Below, piece by piece: positions 22,764 through 34,200 of a stretch of DNA of 64,000 nt. Below the pieces are notes generated by a model. It was given only the letters and a program-made list of their open reading frames with translations, was not told the DNA's origin and ran no database searches. Numbering within the stretch: the first letter of the stretch is position 1; every line of letters starts with the position of its first letter. A program made the translations under genes and the position numbers. This stretch comes from Hypoxylon rubiginosum (taxonomy: Eukaryota; Ascomycota; Sordariomycetes; Xylariales; Hypoxylaceae): NCBI GenBank assembly GCA_902806565.1, contig CADCXA010000010.1:310001-374000 (forward strand). Direction: 5' to 3'.

Positions 22764-23877
22764 TTAACGCTTCTGGCGTTCCTTTTGAATAGCCAGAGTC
22801 TTTATAGTAGATAGGGCCAAGCGGATACGATTGACGTCTCTTTCGAGAGCTTCGAGCTTGGCCGATATCGGTTTAGAGCTATCGTTACTGACCGACCCCG
22901 ATAGGGACGGCGACAGTGGAGCTACCTGTGTAGTGATAGAGACACCTTTGATTTTGGTGCGCTTGGTGGCGTCTATACACATTAGTTACCATTCGTTCAT
23001 AATCGGTACCGATCGGGGAAGATCGAGGAAGATCGAGGGAGAAAAAAGAACATACTGGTTCGATGAGTACACTTACTACCGCCACTGTTATAATGGCAGT
23101 TGGTGCAAGCTCCGTTGAGGCGACCGGGAACAACCACACAGCAGTTGAAGATACCGTTACCTTTCTTACAATAGCTACAGGTCATTTCAGGCGGTAGAAC
23201 GGTACCGACCATAAACCCATAGACAGCTAAAAGGATATTAGAGTTCATGATCGGGAACGCAAGGGACCGGAAAGTGTACACTCATGGTTGCTGATATTGG
23301 TAGGAGCCAATGTGACTTCCTTAAGATGTTTAACTTGATCCTTATAGAAGGTCCGGAGAGATAAACACCATTTGACCGAGAGCTATTGATCCCGTTAGTT
23401 ATCGAAAGCCAAAGAAAAACACAATTCGGTCTCGAAAGGGATAAATCTTACATTTGGGTCGTCAATCATACTCGCGAGGCTATTACCAAGACGCATCTTT
23501 TTGATGCGATCGAGACACCAAGTTGAATATAGCTGACAATCGGGATCGTTCTTAGGGTCAGGCAGGAGTTTTTCGGGGATAGGATCAGGCAGCGCAAAAT
23601 CGCTATTGTACGGAGCTGGAAAGTGCGGATGGATATCAGGGGTCTGATCGAGCGCTGCCACTGCGTCCCAATCGAGACCGCCAGCTCCTAATCGAGGACT
23701 ATCATGGTCGTCACCGTCGGTTTGGTCTCGGGTACGCTTATTGTTCGACCGGCGAGGCGTAGAAGGTGGCACGGCAGGAGACATTTCCGGTCCTTTAGGG
23801 TCGCCGTGGGTGGCTTCCGAGTCGGCTCGGGTGGCTTCCGGGTCAACGTAGGTGGCACCACTACGGGTACGTGGCAT
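22764..23877 (-). pseudogene. DUF3716-like gene, three exons, two internal stops
   Basis: Exon 1 is 23877-23280, intron 23279-23227 (GTACAC...TTTTAG, CTAAT branch), exon 2 is 23226-23056, intron 23055-22973 (GTATGT...TATAG, ACTAAT branch) and exon 3 is 22972-22764. All joins are in phase and give about 325 codons. Exon 1 is an acidic/proline-rich N-terminus starting MPRTRSGATYVDPEATRADS. Exon 2 carries the cysteine module (MTCSYCKKGNG, FNCC, GACTNCHYNSGGSKC) characteristic of the fungal DUF3716 family, probably zinc-binding. Exon 3 is helical (ALERDVNRIRLALSTI). Exon 1 has TAA at 23397-23395 and TAG at 23385-23383, both one C-to-T step from Gln codons; everything else is intact. It lies inside Helitron B on the opposite strand, so it is probably captured cargo. 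Molecular function unknown. Confidence 0.7.
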
Positions 23878-24506
23878 TTTAGGTGATAGAGACCTATAGG
23901 GAGCTACCGGGACCTAGCGACGAAATTAGCGACCGAAAAGGGAGCGAGACCTCAACCAAAATTGGTAGGTTAATTGATGCAGGATTTTCGAAAGGTCTTA
24001 CTAGATGTAAATCGGTCGCGATAGGCCTAAACCAGTTGCTTTAAGGTTCGACCAATTCCTTTCAACATATAATGAATAGGAGATCAACGCGTTGGTCTAG
24101 AATATAAATCTAGATTTACAATCGGGACCTGCAGAGACTGGAATCGTGAATTTTGGAAAGGTCTCACCTGGAATAAAATATCCGCAAATGGAGCTGATAA
24201 AAAGTTATTAATTTCAATAGGAAGCTAGAGATGCCAGGAATCTAAATATGACGTTATTTTTTACGTGCGGGCAAAAGAGGTTGGGAAACAAAGTGAATGG
24301 AAGGTAATAAAAGACTTAAAGGTATCTTAAAAGGGTAAAAGGGAGAGAATTACAATTAGCTGCAGCTATCCATAAAGAGTAGGCCGCAGGCGACATAAGC
24401 CGAGTCTTATCGATACGTGATTATGTGGTTAATTCATTCGGCAACGAACGAGACCGATCGGGACCGTAAACCGTAAATTATTAATTATTTACAAACGAGC
24501 TACCCG

Positions 24507-24540
24507 GCTACCCGCGAAGCGGGTAGCTTAAAAAACTAGT
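24507..24540 (+). other. Helitron B 3' terminus: hairpin plus CTAG|T
   Basis: Perfect 9-bp stem GCTACCCGC/GCGGGTAGC with a GAA loop (24507-24527), spacer TTAAAAAA, then CTAG (24536-24539) and host T. This matches the established Helitron 3' end rule (short hairpin about 10 bp before CTRR, inserted before T). Confidence 0.8.
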
Positions 24541-24621
24541 CTATATACCAGATATGTATGTTTAGCAACACAATCAATTTCTAGGTCCGATTTGGAGCCC
24601 ACTACTCGACAGAGTAGCTCT

Positions 24622-24682
24622 GCACTTATCTCAGCGAGCTCAGACCACAAGTTTCCGAAAAAAAAAAGGTTCTTCAACTTGC
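24622..24682 (-). repeat. Inverted repeat arm, left of the AT-hook gene
   Basis: Read on the minus strand: TTGAAGAACC, a T tract, CGGAAACTTGTGGTCTGAGC, then TCGCTGAGATAAGTGCA. The same sequence on the plus strand occurs at 26003-26062. Both copies point outward from the gene between them and both translate to GNLWSELAEI. Confidence 0.7.
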
Positions 24683-24884
24683 CAACCCTGCATTGTATCC
24701 GGACTGGACGATAAGGAATTAAGGTTTTCTCTTTATTTATGTGATTGGTTAAATTCATTCTTACCTCTAATTGGGTGCATCCATCATCACGTGCCAGCCC
24801 TTCACGATATTTCCTAAATCCCCTTTTTGACCATAATGATTTCGTTGTGTAATTTCTATATATTTACCGGATCCGTATAACGCC

Positions 24885-25756
24885 ATGGATTGTATGGAAC
24901 AGAGAGAGTGCGGTCATTGCGGCCAGCGGAAACATCTCAGCGAATTCCTGAGTATAAATGACCTAAATCGATTAGTTTTACATTGTCAAGCTTGCCGAGC
25001 AACTCGAAGATTACAGGTATAGTTTTGTTTTTACGTTTCCTATTTCTTAGTATATATCATTAATTCTATATATTCTATTCTATATAGTATGATGCTTCTA
25101 GGGCCACCGCGCAGACCTTCCGTACTATAGCTGCCGGTGATAGACGTACAGCCGAAGAAGCCAACCTCACACCACCTGCTCCTCCCCCGGCCCGGCGCCT
25201 GAACCTCACACACGGTCTCCTTAGTGAGATATATCACCCGGGTGGGCGTGAAGAATCGGATACGCCGGCTCTTGCGAGGGCCTGTAAGCTCCAGGCCGTA
25301 ATCCAGCGTGATTATTGTCCTGTGCAGCGGCATAACGAAATCCCCTCCCAAACGCCGAATCTACAGGAGTTGGTATTGCGCCAACAAGCCGAACAGTCTT
25401 CTACCGTCGGTGAATCCACCAATGCAGAATCAAGTCAGCAGCCCCCGCCGACCGGTGCGGCGGGCCCGGAATGGCCTCCCTTGCCTACAATGCCTAGAAG
25501 TCAGCGGTCTACCCGAGAACGGAGACCCAGGGGACGACCGCGAATTCGACCGCTTCCTTCTCATGATCCATCCGAACCCCGCCGCCCGCCTGGCCGGCCT
25601 CGTCTGCCCCGTAATCCTGTTGGGCGGCCTCGTCGTCCCCGAAACCCTGTCGGCCGTCCACGTATACATCCTCGGCGTAATGAACCGCTTTGTGATTTGG
25701 ATGAGAGGCCCCCTGCATATAATAATAATAACCAGGAGTCCCCTCTGAAAGAATAA
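24885..25756 (+). CDS. CxxC zinc-ribbon-like/AT-hook protein, one intron, 266 aa
   Basis: Exon 1 is 24885-25016, intron 25017-25087 (71 nt, GTATAG...TATAG) and exon 2 is 25088-25756; the reading frame is open throughout. Exon 1 encodes a compact CxxC-x21-CxxC module (C9, C12, C34, C37: CGHCGQRK and HCQAC), likely a zinc ribbon. Exon 2 encodes a proline/glutamine-rich middle and four AT-hook cores with GRPR starting near residues 193, 213, 223 and 233; the last three are spaced by exactly 10 residues (a 30-bp tandem repeat). AT-hooks bind the minor groove of AT-rich DNA, so a nuclear DNA-binding role is likely. The gene is undamaged, starts 345 bp after the Helitron B terminus and lies between inverted repeat arms, so it may belong to another mobile unit. 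The partner or process is unknown. Confidence 0.65.
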
Positions 25757-26002
25757 GATGTAGAACTAAGAGAAAATTCAATAAGGCTCTAGCTGTAAAA
25801 TAAATGTATCAATATGATCGGTACAAAAAGAAATGATTTAACATCAAATTAAAGCAGGATGGCATATACAAAAAGTGCCATAAAGAAGATGATAAGAAGA
25901 ATTTATACATCTTCACAGTCTATTCCTTTTCACTCTATTCTTTAAGATACGTGATGTTCTCCTAGCAAGAGAGCTTCATTGGATTCGAGTGTTTCCTGGA
26001 TC

Positions 26003-26062
26003 ATTGAAGAACCTTTTTTTTTCCCCCGGAAACTTATGGTCTGAGCTTGCTGAGATAACTGC
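26003..26062 (+). repeat. Inverted repeat arm, right of the AT-hook gene
   Basis: TTGAAGAACC, a T tract, CCCC, then CGGAAACTTATGGTCTGAGC and TTGCTGAGATAACTGCA. It differs from the left arm by a few changes; in the GNLWSELAEI frame these are silent except Ser-to-Thr after Ile. Confidence 0.7.
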
Positions 26063-26710
26063 ACTAACCTCAGCTAAAAGCGTCTGCGGATTTATCTTCG
26101 AATTCGGAGAAGCGCATCGTGACAGGTCATATGTAGGAGGATATCACGATCGTAATCATAATTCTTACTGCCATCTCGCTACTTTATATTTTTTATATTA
26201 TAAAAGTGTCGAGTTCTACATTCTACCTTGGTTATCATCCCGCCAATGCCGGCCTTTGGTAAACCAAAAAAAGGGGGGGTCTCTTAGTACCAGACCTCAA
26301 CCAATGCCAAGTCCACTGCAAAAACACTTAGGTATGTATATACTATGAAGTGATTTAAAATCCCATTCGTATAATAATAAAAGGTAACGTATTAAAACGC
26401 TCTATTAATGAAAGTTCATATCCTTGATGCCAAACGGCGGATCATCCCAAACAACAGGTATTTACAACCCTCAATGAACACAATAGCCCAGAGATATTGA
26501 TAAAATCATTCCAACCAAGTGCCAAGGAGCGAGATCCCCATTATTCTCGACCCTGCTCGTACCCTGTATATAATCTCCTATGCCAATTGCCCCGATACTC
26601 ACATACCTTGGGCTTGACCCCGCACTAGTTAGGCGTTATTCAATATGATAGCTACCCCTTTTTCGCTAGAAGGATTCTACCACTTGGACTTAAACATTGA
26701 ACCCAGCTCT
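26063..26710. other. Intergenic
   Basis: No supportable gene beyond the tail of the inverted-repeat frame (to about 26130). AT-rich, non-repetitive. Confidence 0.35.
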
Positions 26711-26743
26711 TACTTGCGCGGGTTGAACACACCCACGCCCCCC
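26711..26743 (-). repeat. Shared hairpin terminus (copy 2), empty MITE site
   Basis: A 33-bp block beginning TACTTGCGCGGGTTGAAC and continuing through CACACCCACGCCCCCC. It matches 60146-60170 joined to 60258-60265 exactly, that is, the 60-kb copy without its MITE insertion. A second GC hairpin (CGCCCCCC with GGGGGGCG) overlaps its right side at 26736-26762. Confidence 0.7.
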
Positions 26744-26941
26744 CTCCCCCTAAGGGGGGCGCAGCAAGGACAGCACGGAAAGCTAGGTGGCGAGCGACAT
26801 TGCAGACAGCGAGGCCACCGAGCACCTTTGCGTCTTTACATTTGCGGAAGGGTCGAAACGCTTAAAAGGGGGCGGTACGACAATGCCCACTGTGTCAAGT
26901 GTGGACCCGATGTTTCGTCGACTGCGCGTTGGTTGGCTTGA

Positions 26942-26968
26942 CAGACAGGCAGACAGGCAGACAGGCAG
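26942..26968. repeat. Microsatellite, GACAGGCA unit
   Basis: About three copies of the 8-mer GACAGGCA in tandem, within non-coding DNA. Confidence 0.8.
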
Positions 26969-26969
26969 T

Positions 26970-29900
26970 CTGGATATCGGTAGATCGTCGCTTATTGGAA
27001 TAAGCCAACATGGACGCAACACGTGGTAAGCTCGTCGAAACCTTCAAGCCCACTTGGCTTAAAGCAGTGAAGAACTTACAAGCCCATACGAACATACCAG
27101 CCGAAATTTTCGTTTTCGAGACGCGTCAGTCAGCATGCAGGACTTTTAGCGCGTCATCGAGCACGCAAAGAGCTTTGACTAGAATATCCCGAACCAATTG
27201 ACACGACGGCCCTTGAAGCATCCGGCATGGATATTCGAACTCGGTTGATAGTAACCCCGTGAGACGACGACAGTCGATACATTTTGTAAAATCAATCCGC
27301 GATGGGTAGACTGCGCCCGAGAGAATGGCCAAGAAAGTGCATAACTCGTCGTCCTTTTACATGCATACACAATATCAATACGGTAACATCCCTCCCTATT
27401 CTCTCCCCTTTTCGGCAAGGCGGAATTGACAATCAGAATCAACAGGCTGAGCTAGGTAATCAAAGCAACAGATGCGGCGGTCAATGCAGGAGTCGGTACA
27501 GCCTTGTAGGCAGTATGGTGAGGATCAAACCGGTCCGCTATAATATCCCCCGGGCCAATTTTAGCATTATACATACCGACAGTGGCCGACCCCAGAGCCC
27601 ACAAACCGAGCTCGAGCTCATCAGCAGCAATCAGCAACCGGGCTGGGACTGCATAATGCCCGGAGAATGGCGATTACCAGCAACGCCACCTGAAGGGCCA
27701 CCAGCTTGGAAGCAACGGCATTAACCGCGAGCAGGCCCTCGAGCGCCGAAAGCGTGCCACCGAGAGCCTTTACCAACACACACATATAAACGACCCACAA
27801 GGCAGTCAGATCGATTTTATGTGCAGATCACTCTCGAGATCACGGAGAGAGACTGCCCCTCCCTTCGATCATTCTGCTAAGGCGAGTTTGGCGCAAAATC
27901 AGCTATGAGACAACCATCCGATCCAAGTTGATAATGACGGGCTAGACCCATCATCACATTACCAACGACGATCCGCTTGAAACGCGAGCGAAGATTGTGG
28001 CCAACCCACAGTTTTTCGCAAGCCATACGTAACTCGAACGCAGCATCGTTGTCGTGCTTGTGCCAACAATGCACTCCACGACAGAAACATGGCAAGAATC
28101 GTCGCGGAAGCACAACGAAGAGCAAGCCACTGGATAAGAAGCCGAGGAGTCTAGAGTCGGATGCATATGGCGTCCAAACTAGAATGGGGCATTGCCGAAA
28201 AGACACTGACTACACTTCGAAGACTGTTTAGTCTGTTGCCAAACCGGAGACACGATTTCGATACGGGCCTACGACTAGCTATTTGAGGTTTGTTTTCCCA
28301 TTAGCCCGGTCGTGCATGACCCAACGCGTCAAGACGACATATGCGGAGAGGCAGGATGGCTTCAAGACATCGATTGACTGTTTGTAGCTAAACGAGCTAC
28401 GCCGTCGACCTTTCGCGACCTTGGAGCGACATTGCACAACTTGGGATGACTCCGTTATCACTCCAATGCTGTTTCTATCGTCCATGGTCAATACAATGCT
28501 CCGATGGCAAGAGTTCCGCCGAAAGATATGAATGATAGGCGATCTAAAAGGTGCACATACCGGTTGTAATAGACGTTCTGGAGCCGGAACAAGTCGGGAT
28601 GTTAGTATCGCGACAATCAGCGATTTATCTAGTCTTACCTCCTCGGAGTGATTATCTCCATTGGCACTAACACCCTGCGGAACGAGGATGGACAAGCCGA
28701 TCCCCAACCCGTCTCGCAGAGTCTCGGGGCCTCTCAAATCCTTACAGCCCAATTGCGTCGTTTATCGGGCTGAAGGAAATAATCCTGGGGATTATGATAG
28801 GAGCGTTAAAAGTCCGACCTTGTCGAGATCCAGAGGCAGACTTGGCGTGCGAAAGTTGCCACGATCGGGAAAGGAGATCGAGGCTAGTGAGAAGAAGCTC
28901 GATGAGACACTAACAATCTCAAGAGGAAAAAGGGCAGATACGAACGGCAACAGAGCTAGATGGGGGACGCACTGGCGGCTTACCTTCGAATCAGCACCGA
29001 ATGCATCAATTTCCCACGGCAGTTCCAAGTCACTCAAGCGATGCCAAGCCCACACCGGCGAGATGCGGAAGATCCTATAAACATTGGCGGCGTCGCTATT
29101 AAAAATGGAATTTGTGATGGTAGGGATCGATAGATGGCTTCTAAATTAATCAATGATATTCTGACAATCGGTAAACCAAAATACGTTGACCAATCTACGT
29201 AATTTTGGTGGTCTCAGTTGTTCCCGGGTCGGAGCAAACCTGACCAGTGGTGATGGGCAGGATTCGACGCAGCGTCGATGGAGATAGAAAAGATGGTACA
29301 AGATCGAAGAGAGCCATAAGGATAAGCCAGAGAGCGTCAAGACTCCTTGTCCTATCAGCAACTTACCTCCGAGGACCTGGGGGCTAGGTAATCCACTAGT
29401 TCGCTTGTTTGGCGCTGCCTGCACGTGGGACGCCGGAAACCAAGGTCTGAGTATCACACAGGAGCGCCCATCTCGGGATGTGCCCGAGCAAGCTCGGCTC
29501 GGCTCGGCTATAGCTAATAATACCTCATGTTAGGGCAGACAAGCACCTACTTTAATGCATTATGATGATGAAGCGTCTTTGACCCGAATGGTTGGTCCGG
29601 TAGAGTCGATTTTTTTACGGTTAGTCTAAAGCAATCCTCCTGTAGGACGGCATTGACGACAGCTACGGATTAGCTACCCTGGTCTTTGCGACGATAGTAA
29701 CAACCCCTAGCGCAACGGCCTGGTCGAAAATATTCATCGAACCATTGTTAATGAAACCCTTCGTAGACTAGGCGGAACTGGCAAAGTTTATAGGACCAAA
29801 CGTATGGTCCCATTTCCATTCCAGGTCTTCGTGGTATGGACTATGTACAATGGCCAACACAAAGAACATATGGGTCGTGGATATGCGGCCATGCAGAAGG

Positions 29901-31117
29901 ATCGTCCTCAATGGCGCGTATGGTATTTGCGCACATGGTAAATGATGTGTTACTATGCGGCCGAAGCAGCGTGCTTGACTAGGTATTCTTGAGGCTGTTG
30001 CTTTCTACTATTCGTGGACAATCTACAAAGGAAAATGCCTGTCTAGTTGTGCCAAGACGGCGCCACCAATCCTATTTTACCTATACGTACAATACGCATG
30101 GTATCCTTCCTATCGAAGACCATCAACAATCGGCAGAGCAGATACGTTAGCCCACAGTGACGGAATTGTCTAGGTTTGCCTGGCCGTCGGTCCGGGACAT
30201 CAAAGGTGCTACAATTGGCTGCCTTTACCGCCATTTTGGCCTTGCAAGATCGTGGTGATATCGCCGGTTTAACCCATAGCAAGTCACAGCACCAGGATCA
30301 ACCGCGCGTTGGCGCGTGTGAGTAAACGGTTTCACGTCGGCCGGGCTGATACCACATGGTCCCAGATGTGCTAAGGCAGCTACCTAGTACCGGAGGATCA
30401 TACAGGCGGTCTAGATGTGCTACCTAGCAACTGCGAGGAGGCACCACTTGGTCCATCTCCACGACTTCGGAATTGACAAGTTATTTATACGTCCCATGAT
30501 CATGCTTACCAGCTCTCCGTGCCATGTTTTACGGACTAAATCACTCAGCTACACCAAATTACGGCACCATCTCGAATTGTTCCGCGTTTATCGCGGCCTC
30601 AAAATGTTTGCAGATACACAGACGTCTGTCCTGAACACCGTGTCTTACAATCTAGCTCAAAGCCGGCATGGGAGTCTCTAACCCATGTTGACGCTATCCT
30701 ATACCGACGAACATCGCTGGTATCCATAATCCCCGTCGATGAAGATGCTTACTGCGCGCTGTTGCCCACCTTCGCACGTCGCGTTAGGTATCATCCGTGA
30801 CGATGGAGAGAGAAACGATCTTTTGAATACCACTGATCGTTCCGAAGTATATTCAAGATATTGAATACTGGCTATGGCAAATGCAAGGCCTAAAACGTCG
30901 AAACACTACGCTGACCATTAGAGCGTAGCAGACATTATAATGCTAGAATACCTACTTGACGTGAGATCATCCGCCGTCAACCTAAACGACTAGATCATGA
31001 AGCTATTAATGAATGATGTTTGGCTTGATCGACGGATGCAAGTGAAGATAGCCAGATTGGCTTCCGGACTAGGTACTGGTTGTACCTATGTACTTCCGGT
31101 AGCTTAAGGTTACATAC
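26970..31117. other. Gene-poor stretch with weak coding-like fragments
   Basis: Reading frames up to 157 codons occur on both strands (for example 28279-28752 minus, 28661-29080 plus, 29146-29457 minus, 30043-30282 minus, 30415-30681 plus), but none has a recognised motif, a convincing intron set or an uninterrupted neighbour. Base composition is ordinary (near 50% GC), unlike the adjacent RIP-affected element. Old, heavily decayed genes are possible; I cannot name any. Confidence 0.3.
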
Positions 31118-31122
31118 ATTAT

Positions 31123-31233
31123 TGTCATGTGACAACCCCGCCACGGGTACATACAAGTACCGTGTGCTAGCGCACCAATATAGATACCTAGATAATATAT
31201 CTTCTTAAGACTTAATACTTTATATACTTAACA
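31123..31233 (+). repeat. Left LTR of the AT-rich retrotransposon
   Basis: 111 bp, TGTCATGTGACAACC... to ...TTAACA. Relative to the right LTR, the outer half keeps C or G at eight sites where the right copy has T or A, and the inner half has T or A at eight sites where the right copy has C or G. So only the half facing the element body was mutated. Confidence 0.9.
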
Positions 31234-34200
31234 ATTAATAGCTTCATGTTATTATAATAAACGTCTTTTTTTTTCTTTTAATGTTTATAATTTAAGAAGT
31301 GGTTTATTAACTTTATATTTTTTTTTTTAATTAATAATTTTAAAAAAATAATCCGCTAGTTTTTTATATTATTTTATTTATTTAAAAAAAGTGTTTTATT
31401 AACCCTTTTTATTTTTCTTTTATATTTAAAAAAGTAATTTGTTAATTTTTTATTTATTTTAATTTATTTTAACTTTTTTTTAATTAATTTTAAGAAAATT
31501 ATATTTATAATTAAAAAAAACAAAAGATATTTACAGCGATTTATTTATATTAATTATTTAAATATTAATTTTATTTAAAAAATAAACCTTAATTTCGTTA
31601 AAATAATTATATTTTTAATAAATAAAAACGATTTAAAAGGCCTTTACTTTTTATTTTAAATTAAATTTAAAAAATAATTTCGCATTTTTTTTAAAGGCTA
31701 AAAAAAAAAGTTTTAACCTTATTAACTTTTTTTTAATATATTATTAAACTTAAATAAGTTATTATTTAATTTATTTATTAAAAATTTAAACTTTAATTTA
31801 ACTTTTTTTTTTAAGTTTAATAGTTTATAATTGCTTTTTATTTTATTAAAACAGTTTTTACTATTAATGTTACTTTAATTTATTTAAATTAACCTTTTTT
31901 TTTTTCTTTTATAAATATGTTAATAATAATCTATTTATATTATAACGTTTTTTATTTATTTATTTAAACTTTAAACTTTTTAAACTTTTAATTATTAAAC
32001 TGTTATTATAATTAAATAAACCTTTTTTAATTAGAATTTATTTTTTTTAAGTTTCTTTAATTTAATTTATTAAAAATAATTAAACTTAAACTTTTAAACG
32101 TTATTTTTAATAATTATTAGTTTATAACCCGGTTTAATAAATACTTTTTTTAGGTTTAAACCTTGTTAATACATTTTAATTAATTAACTATTTTTTAATT
32201 TTAAACGTTTTAAAATTTATAGAGATTAACAAAGCTATAACTAAATTTTAACGTTAAACATCTATACCTGTTTATTATAACGGTAATATATCTGGCTTTA
32301 ATTTTCTAAGACCTAACCAGGACGGTGTTAACAAAGGTGATAATCCTCCCTTAGTTCCGCCTAAATATTCTTTTTTAATTCCGCTTTTAAATTTCTTTAT
32401 TCCTTTTATCCCTTTTATTAATAATAACTTATTAACAATAAATTTAACAACTTAGCTCCTTACTTAAACCTTTACTTATACCATGTTTTAACTTAATAAC
32501 CGCGGCTTTTTAAATAAAAATAACGGCTCTTTTAAAATAAATAAAATTAAATATTTTAATTTAACCTTTAAAAACCTAGATTAAATAAATATAATCGCTT
32601 AAAAAAAATATAATGTTTTTATAAACGTTTTTACTTTTATTAATTAATTAATAAATTTTGTTATTTAAAATAATAACATTAAAGTTAAAACCGTTTAAAT
32701 AATTTATTTTTAATAAATTACTTTTTTTTAATATATTATTAAATTAATAAATATAAAAAAAAAAGCTTTTTAAATTAATATTATTATTTTTATTTATAAA
32801 TATTTTTAACTTTAATTTAAAAAGATTATTAGTAAGGTTTTTCAAGATTTTAAGGAAAAAAAATTTATAATTTATAATTTAAATTAAAATAAAACCCTTA
32901 GATTTTTTATATAAAACGTTATTTACGATATTAAAATATATGATTTTTTTTTAAAAAATTAATTAATATACGTTTTTAAGTTTTTTAACGTTAAAATTTA
33001 ATTTTAATTAAAAAAACTTATAAATAAAATAACATTTAACGAATTTTTAAATTAACTTAATAATAAAAAAAATATTATTTAAAAAGTTACTAAAGATTTT
33101 TACTTTTTAAAATAAATGTTAAATATTTTTTAAGTATTTATTTATTATAATAAACATTAATAGTATTTTTTTAATTATTATAATAAAACTAATAAAAACT
33201 TTTAATTATAATATAATAATTAATAAAATAATTATAAGTAAAATTAAAATATATAAAATTAATATTAATATTAAAATTAATATTAATATAACTAATAATA
33301 TTAATAAAATTAACATGGTAATTATAATAATTTTTATTAAAACTATAATTAAAACCATGGTTAAAACTATAGTTAAAATTTTTAATAAAATTTTAATTAT
33401 AAAAAATAATAGTTTAATGTTAATTAATTTAAATAAAACTAAAGTTATTAATATTAATTTACATTAGTTAATTAAACTTAACTTTTTTATTTTATATTAC
33501 TTTTTTTTATTAATTTTTAAGTTTAAAATATATAAAATTTTTTAAATTAACTTATATATTATTTAAATAAGTTTAATTTTTAATAAAATTAAGCTTTTTT
33601 TTAAAACGTTTTTAATATTTAAAACACTTAAAGTTTCTTTTTTAATAACTTTTTTTAAAGTTTTAATTTAATATTTTTTCTAGAAAATGTTTTTTATATT
33701 AAATATTAAAACTTATTAATAGATTATAAATTTATTTTTAAAGGTTTTAATTTTCCACTTACAGGAAAAAATAATAATAACAATAATACCGTTAATTTTA
33801 ATATTATTTATTAATTTGTTAAGGTTATTTATACTTATTATTAGACTTTTTTTTTAAGCCGTAATAAACTTTTTTTATATTTTTATTAATATTATATATT
33901 AACGTAAAAAGTTTTTTAATTTAATTTTATAGATTTTACTAATATTACATCGATAAATTAATTATTTTAATAAAATATTAATTACGTGTAAATTATAATA
34001 TTAATTAAGTTTTTACTTATTAAAATCCATTATATTAACAATAAAATAAACTTATTTTTTTTATTTAATTTAAAATATAAATTATTTAACTTAGTTAATT
34101 TACTGTAATATTTTTTAATTATAATTAAATTAAAATTATAGATTTTTTTATTTTTTATTAATTTAAAATTAAACTTAAATACCGGTTTTATTTATAAATT

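Larger units (their letters stand above)
21590..24539 (+). mobile_element. Helitron B with a captured reverse-strand gene
   Basis: A degenerate Helitron on the plus strand. It contains the C-terminal part of a RepHel helicase (21590-22440), a DUF3716-like gene on the opposite strand (22764-23877) and a canonical 3' end (hairpin 24507-24527, 8 nt, CTAG 24536-24539, T 24540). The 5' end was not located, so 21590 is only the first recognisable coding base. Helicase stops fall where the family has Gln, consistent with C-to-T decay at CpA. The element has lost Rep and the helicase N-terminus, or they lie unrecognised upstream. Confidence 0.65.

Noticed and set aside
25308..25781. Alternative frames over the AT-hook region on both strands
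   Set aside because: The GRPR-rich frame joins in phase to the CxxC exon through a consensus intron; the others are GC-rich shadows.
26711..26762. CRISPR or tandem array
   Set aside because: Only single GC hairpins and dispersed copies; no regularly spaced repeats in the window.
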